64,000 nt of DNA from NCBI GenBank assembly GCA_019096065.1, contig JAGUCH010000002.1, positions 1,562,501 to 1,626,500 of the forward strand, given 5' to 3'. Made by a program: the position numbers and the translations under genes. This DNA comes from Paracyclopina nana (lineage: Eukaryota; Arthropoda; Copepoda; Cyclopoida; Cyclopettidae). Positions 59,407-64,000 of this stretch are shown piece by piece (positions within the stretch are counted from its first letter, which is position 1; every line of letters starts with the position of its first letter). The notes under the pieces are model-generated. The model worked only from the letters and a program-made list of their open reading frames with translations, did not search any database and had not been told where the DNA came from.

Positions 59407-59872
59407 CACAGTGGATCAAAAAGCCGATTTTACGCGCACGAGAAATTACGTCAAATCGCAGATTTCCGATTTTAGCCCCCATTTTCAGCTTCTAATTGTT
59501 AGGACTTCAAGGCTACCTAAAGAGCACAAATTAATGTTTATTGACAGATAAAGGTTCAAATTTGGTGAAGAAAACATAATTTTTGGGCAAAAGTTGATTT
59601 TGGCCAATTCAGTAGAACAGCAACTTTGCACAATTTGAGCAAAAATTGAATCTCCCATAACTTTTGATTCCAAACGACTCCAATTGAGTGACCAAGTCAG
59701 GGAAGTCAAGCTTATAGCATAAATTGATAATCCACCAGAATTGGCTGCTCTTACTTGCTCTCCCGGGTGCCAGGATGGCATATTTTTAGCTTACCGCTAA
59801 TAAGAAAAAGGTGCTACGTTGATTTCGCGACTTTTTTCCGTGCGCGTGAAATCGGCAAATAAACCCACTGTG
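59407..59872. mobile_element. MITE, CACAGTGG family, copy 2
   Basis: 466 bp from CACAGTGG to CCACTGTG, flanked by AAGTG on both sides (likely 5-bp target duplication). Inverted relative to copy 1 at 32728-33200, with clear similarity over most of the length. Confidence 0.75.
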
Positions 59873-60221
59873 AAGTGTTATTTCGCTAATTTGCCTTCAA
59901 AAAGTAGGGCGCAAAATAGACTCTCAGTTGAGTAATGTGTTTGCTAGCTCGCACGCCTAATTTCATATTCTGCGCCAAAAAAATGGATGATGCCTTGCGA
60001 AAATAAATTCAGCAATATTATGCCATGTTCATCTACTCTACTTTTTCGTAACTTACTTGCCCTCACTAAAGAAAAGAGTTGTCGTAGCTCCAGGAATTTC
60101 TACTAGCTGTTGTAGCTTTTTTAAAAGTAGTGGTGTTATTTTAGCGATCCCTCTAGGATTGACTAAACTAATGGAACTTTGGAAAAAATCCACCGAAATT
60201 AGGTACCTAGAAGAATGTTTT

Positions 60222-60370
60222 AGGCTTAGTCTCTTCTGGAGATTTCATAGTGACCAAGCCACGGTCATTATCGTTTCTTATGTACTGAGTAGGTTGCGAT
60301 ATGGAACTACATAAGAATTGATAATGGCCGTGGCTTGGTCACTATGAAATCTCCAGAAGAGACTAAGCCT
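60222..60370. repeat. Near-perfect hairpin
   Basis: AGGCTTAGTCTCTTCTGGAG through GACCAAGCCACGGTCATTAT is repeated inverted (ATAATGGCCGTGGCTTGGTC ... CTCCAGAAGAGACTAAGCCT), about 60-bp arms with a ~30-bp loop. Confidence 0.85.
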
Positions 60371-60499
60371 TAGTCAGCCCTTGCTTTACTTGCTGTAAGA
60401 CTCATCCTTATGTAAGGACAGACTAAACCATAGGAATGTTAGCCCTTGAACAAAGGCAAATCAATAATGATTTAGTCAGCCCTAGCCAGCATGGCTTAA

Positions 60500-60560
60500 C
60501 TTGACCAACGCGCTTACCGGATTCGAACGCTAACGACTGCTCTTACGCTGACTCACGACA
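60500..60560 (-). repeat. tRNA-like fragment
   Basis: On the minus strand GTCGTGAGTCAGCGTAAGAG resembles a D-arm/A box and GCGTTCGAATCCGG a B box. The ends do not pair. Probably SINE-derived. Confidence 0.35.
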
Positions 60561-60561
60561 A

Positions 60562-60734
60562 TTGGCTTAGTCTTTCGCAAGTTTTGCATAGGCACGCTAT
60601 TTAAATACCTCATAACATAAAACGTATTTAAATAGCAGCTATTTAAATACATTTGGAGGCTATTTAAATACATTTTATGCTATAAGCTATTTAAATAGCG
60701 TGCCATATGCAAAACTTGCGAAAGACTAAGCCAA
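60562..60734. mobile_element. MITE, TTGGCTTAGTC family, copy E (most intact)
   Basis: TTGGCTTAGTCTTTCGCAAG at the left and CTTGCGAAAGACTAAGCCAA at the right, with a fully palindromic interior of TATTTAAATA blocks (CTCATAACATAAAACG, AGCAGCTATTTAAATACATT). At 173 bp it may represent the complete family unit. Confidence 0.85.
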
Positions 60735-61144
60735 TAACGACAGTTTTTTTGTAAGACTACTTAATTAAAGTTACGACTGAAATAGTCGTTGTAGATGAAC
60801 GGGGCATTTATGTGGATAAGAAAATAGGAGCAGGTGGTTGTACTCTCGTATCTTGCCATTACCTTCTTCCGATGGCCATTAAATAAAAAAATTCCCATAT
60901 AGAAGATGACGCACATCTTGGCAAAGTGCTTATGGCAATATTGAGCCTAAAATAGCCTTTGACTATCCCAGGGTAAATGAAATTCATTGAAACAAGCTCT
61001 CTAATATATTTACTGGCAAGGTTCAAAGTCCCTTGGGACTCGCCATGCTGCCAAGTTAGGTATAATATAAATCGCAACTTTATTTCTAAGCATGCTGAAC
61101 AATTGCTGCTATCCTAGCTTCACTATGTACGATTGATTGTTGTT

Positions 61145-63540
61145 TCACAAGGTTTTTTGTGCGGGTGGCTTCCTCTCGTAGTTGTTCCTAAGGGAAGCCG
61201 AAGCTTCGAAGGTGACGTAGTCGAAGTTGTCCGCATCGTCGATGATGACAAAGGCTGCTGAAAATCCCTTGGCATTGATGGTATCGTCCGACTTGAACCT
61301 CAATAAAAGGGCCTCGTCCACCGAGATGATTTCAGGAGGGATCTGCAACATCGACCCGCTTTTTAGCTGAGAGCTTTCACTTTTATAACAAATCGCTGGA
61401 TTAACTATATGGATTTTCAAATCTCCCCACAAATTCCCGACAAGTGCATAAATTTGGGGCTCTTAAGTCTGGCAACAAAAAACAGCATAAAAAACGCATT
61501 TTCAAAGCCAGGCTGCAAAATTGGCTTTTCAATAATTATAAATTCCTTGCAAGTGTTATTTGTAAGTTTTTTGGGTAAATTCGTGGTTTGTGTGAAAAGA
61601 AGGGTTTTGCGTTTTTACGCACAAGTCTCAATGAGATTTAAATGCAGTGTTCATCTATAAAGGAAATTTTTTCCTTCCGTTAAATTGCGTTTTACTCAAG
61701 CCTCCTATTTTAGTACTGATCATTTTTACTCACTTTTGATAGCTTTTTTGGTCATATGAGTTTGAAGTGTTTTGATTAATCAGAAGTTCGAAAACTTAGG
61801 CATTTCATTTAAGTCAAGATTTTAAGGAAACGAGGCATAGATGAACACCCCATAATAAATATTTTGCTTACCACTTTTATCTATATTAAAAATAGTTAAA
61901 TAGCCAGGTTTAGTAATTGGTAATGTTTGCAAGGCTATTTGAACAGCTCTAAAGTAAGGCGTCCGAGAGCAGTGCACCGCCGTCTCGGATTATTCGAGCG
62001 GCATGCACATCCTTGCTTTCTACCCAACCAGAAATTCTGAGCCCACATGGGCCAAAAAAAACCTCAATAAAACATTTTATCAACATAAGGGCGTTCCCGT
62101 ATTGGCCAGTTAGTCAAGTTAAGTTAGGTAGAAAGTTAAGTTTAGTTCCGTTCCGTTCCCAGACATTTATGTAGGTAGAACTTAGCATAGCTTGATTTTA
62201 TGTAGTACTAGCTTGCTTGCTTGCCCAGCTAAGTTCAGTTGCCAAACTGAACTTAGCTCATATGCGTAGTAAGCGAAATTGAGAGAAGCTAACTTAGCTC
62301 ATCAGCTGCTGATGTACACCGCGTTGGCGTGTCAGCTCAGCGGTCAACTGAACATTGCTAAAACGAACCGAACTTGGCTAGGACAAGCTGAACTTAACTG
62401 ATCAAGTAAGGTTGCTGTTTTAGCAACATAACTTGACTAAGGCCTGGATCAGCTGGTTATTTCACCGCAATTTTGAGCGCCGTAATTGCGATGCAATTGT
62501 CAACATAACAGCGATCAGCTGGTAATTGTAATCCAATTTTTGCCATGTGCAAAAATTACTTCTATATTGGGTTTAAATTCAAACTTTAAGACCAAAATTC
62601 AAAAATGGGATCATTAGAGCTTAAACTATCAAAAACAGCCTCTGTTATGGCAAATAAGGCCAAAAATTAGGCCAACTTAAATTGCAAAGGTTTGGTTGAC
62701 TTTACTGTTAAAGTTCCGCCGCTGCTTTGCTCGCCGAAATTGCGCTGCAATTATCCTTAGTAGCTGATCCACTTAAATTGCAGCGCAATTACAAACAGCA
62801 GCTGAAATTATAACCGAAATTGCGCTGCAATCAGGACCAGCTGATCCAGGCCTAAAAATTCGAATATGGGATCGCCCTAATGCATTTTTGCAAATCACTG
62901 AAATGAACCTTGTTGCCGCAAAAGCGGCCGTAGGAGGGCCCCGCGTCGTCGTATCCGGAGAACACCTCAATGTAGTCATATCCGCAGTCCTGCTCGTCCT
63001 CCATCTCGAAGCTGAGGAAGCTGAGGTGGACATTTTGGCCGGGTGGGGCCTCGATGATCCAGTCGCAGTCCTCCTTGTTCTCGTAGTTGGCATCGCCGAA
63101 CCGCGAGTGCGAGAATATCTTGCTCACTGCCCCGGTGGCTCGCATATGTCCCCCGCAGACTGTCACGTGTTTGGCCAGGAATCCCCTGCGCTGCACGGAC
63201 GCGTCGGACTTGAAGACGAGCAGCATTTGGTTATCGGAGGCCACGACGGGATGCGGCAATTTGGAGCCGCAATAGCGCCCCAAAATCGGAGCCTCCGTGG
63301 TGAAGCCGTCGTAGACGACAATGTGGTCATAGGCGCACTCCTGGTGCGGCTCCATCTCGAAGCTGGTGAAGATGAGCTTGATGCGGTGTCCGGCTGTGGT
63401 GGAGAAGATCCAGACGCAGTCCTTCTTCGCCGGATAGTAGTCGGGGTAATGAGGGCTAGACATTTCCCCACTTGGGGACGAGATTTCGTGCTTGCAGCCG
63501 CCCTCCTTGCAATCATGGTTGTTCTCATGCAACACATATC
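61145..63540 (-). CDS. tld: Tolloid / BMP1-type astacin metalloprotease, C-terminal exons (5' end beyond window)
   Basis: Two exons: 63540-62909 and 61342-61145 (phase-0 join NK/IPPEII). The first contains the end of a calcium-binding EGF domain (YVLHENNHDCKEGGC), a full CUB domain (HYPDYYPAKKDCVWIFSTTA, HRIKLIFTSFEMEPHQECAY, VVYDGF, YCGSKLPHPV, VQRRGFLAKH) and most of a second CUB (NYENKEDCDWIIEAPPGQNV, YDYIEVFSGYDD). The second exon finishes that CUB (LLLRFKSDDTINAKGFSAAF) and the short tail to a stop at 61145. This EGF-CUB-CUB ending is the C terminus of Tolloid/BMP1 proteases, secreted enzymes that cleave chordin/Sog and procollagen. The astacin protease domain and earlier CUBs lie to the right of the window. 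The 5' donor of the last intron (AAG/GTTCAT) is weak. Confidence 0.92.
61649..61846. mobile_element. MITE, GTTCATCTA family, in Tolloid intron
   Basis: 198 bp from GTTCATCTA to TAGATGAAC with AAGGAAA-type inverted interior (ATAAAGGAAATTTTT on the left, TTTAAGGAAACGAGG on the right). Confidence 0.55.
62440..62854. mobile_element. MITE with AGGCCTGGATCAGCTGG ends, in Tolloid intron
   Basis: Terminal inverted repeats AGGCCTGGATCAGCTGG / CCAGCTGATCCAGGCCT. The interior is rich in GCGCTGCAATT / AATTGCAGCGC inverted motifs. The ends resemble in form those of the 24373-24610 element (GGCCTGGTTCACCTG). Confidence 0.8.
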
Positions 63541-63591
63541 CTGACGATGGAAAAACATGCCATTATTATCCCACATTCGGACTTGTATACT

Positions 63592-63801
63592 GTTCATCTA
63601 CAAACTCCTTGAAGAATCGGAACGCGAAATTCCTTTGCGCAAAGGAGTTCTCAGTACATAAGCTAGCTGCGTAGAGTTGTCATTCTGAATGGTTTTGCCA
63701 TAATGCATAATGACAACTCTACGCAGCTAGTTTATGTACTGAGAACTCCTTTGCGCAAAGGAATTTCGCGTTCCGATTCCTTAAGGAGTTTGTAGATGAA
63801 C
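63592..63801. mobile_element. MITE, GTTCATCTA family: near-perfect 210-bp hairpin in Tolloid intron
   Basis: Arms of about 93 bp (GTTCATCTACAAACTCCTT through GTAGAGTTGTCATT at 63684; inverse from 63709) differ at only a few positions, around a ~24-bp loop. No coding capacity. Confidence 0.85.
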
Positions 63802-64000
63802 AGAGCATTAAAGTAGAGCTACCTAAAGGAAAAGGAACCTAGGTTGATTAGTAAAAAGTTCAGACTTTTCTAGCCGAGTTGAGCTGGTTGCATAGTTAGC
63901 TTTTCTCAAATAAGCAAGCTTCACTTTTTGTGGTTAAGATTAATTTGCCAACTTAACTCAGCCTAGGAAGCAAGCTTGTACTACATATAAGCCCGTTCTC

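Larger units (their letters stand above)
60027..60800. mobile_element. Composite element bounded by GTTCATCTAC / GTAGATGAAC
   Basis: Outer ends GTTCATCTAC (60027) and GTAGATGAAC (60791-60800). Inside are a near-perfect hairpin (60222-60370), a tRNA-like segment (60500-60560) and a complete TTGGCTTAGTC MITE (60562-60734). It is therefore nested, or the outer ends are coincidental members of the family. Confidence 0.45.
59203..61144. other. Spacer between receptor gene and Tolloid gene, mostly repeats
   Basis: This holds the CACAGTGG copy (59407-59872), the long GTTCATCTA-bounded element (60027-60800) with an internal hairpin, a TTGGCTTAGTC copy and a tRNA-like sequence. No gene is supported outside these. 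Confidence 0.55.

Overview
The window is animal nuclear DNA, most likely from an arthropod outside the well-annotated insects. The evidence is split genes with GT-AG introns, many only 49-61 nt long, single-copy metazoan signalling and cilia genes, a C2H2 protein opening with a ZAD-like CxxC...CxxC module, and dense families of short inverted-repeat DNA elements in introns and spacers. I cannot name the species.

Layout. 1-0.2 kb: a possible exon of an unidentified minus-strand gene. 1.4-5.7 kb (-): G3BP/Rasputin with a 2.2 kb last intron holding an inverted-repeat element. 6.5-8.6 kb (-): diacylglycerol kinase epsilon, divergent from a TspanC8 tetraspanin (8.9-10.7 kb, +) that carries two interchangeable penultimate exons. 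11.9-15.6 kb (+): a very long coiled-coil protein ending in a C1q domain, convergent with a 1617-residue zinc-knuckle protein (15.9-20.8 kb, -) containing an expanded 18-bp repeat. 21.7-27.1 kb (+): a C2H2 protein of about 24 fingers built from a triplicated four-finger module, followed by a decayed partial tandem duplicate. 28.3-30.3 kb (+): two small secreted proteins that I cannot assign to a family. 30.4-40.2 kb (-): PDZ-GEF (Gef26/RAPGEF2-6) in 17 exons. 40-44 kb: spacer with inverted repeats. 44.3-46.8 kb (+): a calponin-homology protein. 47.7 kb (+): a small single-pass membrane protein. 49.0-55.2 kb (+): IFT52. 55.2-59.2 kb (+): a Cys-loop receptor fused to pentraxin-like, C-type lectin and LDLa domains, whose start codon lies inside the last codons of IFT52. 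61.1-63.5 kb (-): the 3' end of a Tolloid/BMP1 protease that runs off the right edge.

For nearly all genes I joined exons at GT-AG (one GC-AG) sites and checked that the summed exon lengths are a multiple of three and that the joined protein matches the family. The genes do not form one pathway. The strongest candidates for new biology are the lectin-LDLa-Cys-loop receptor and its overlap with IFT52, the coiled-coil/C1q protein, the mutually exclusive tetraspanin exons, a 2.6 kb palindromic element with TTAA target duplication nested inside an older repeat, and an intronic element whose arms are made of periodic GTCGAC repeats.
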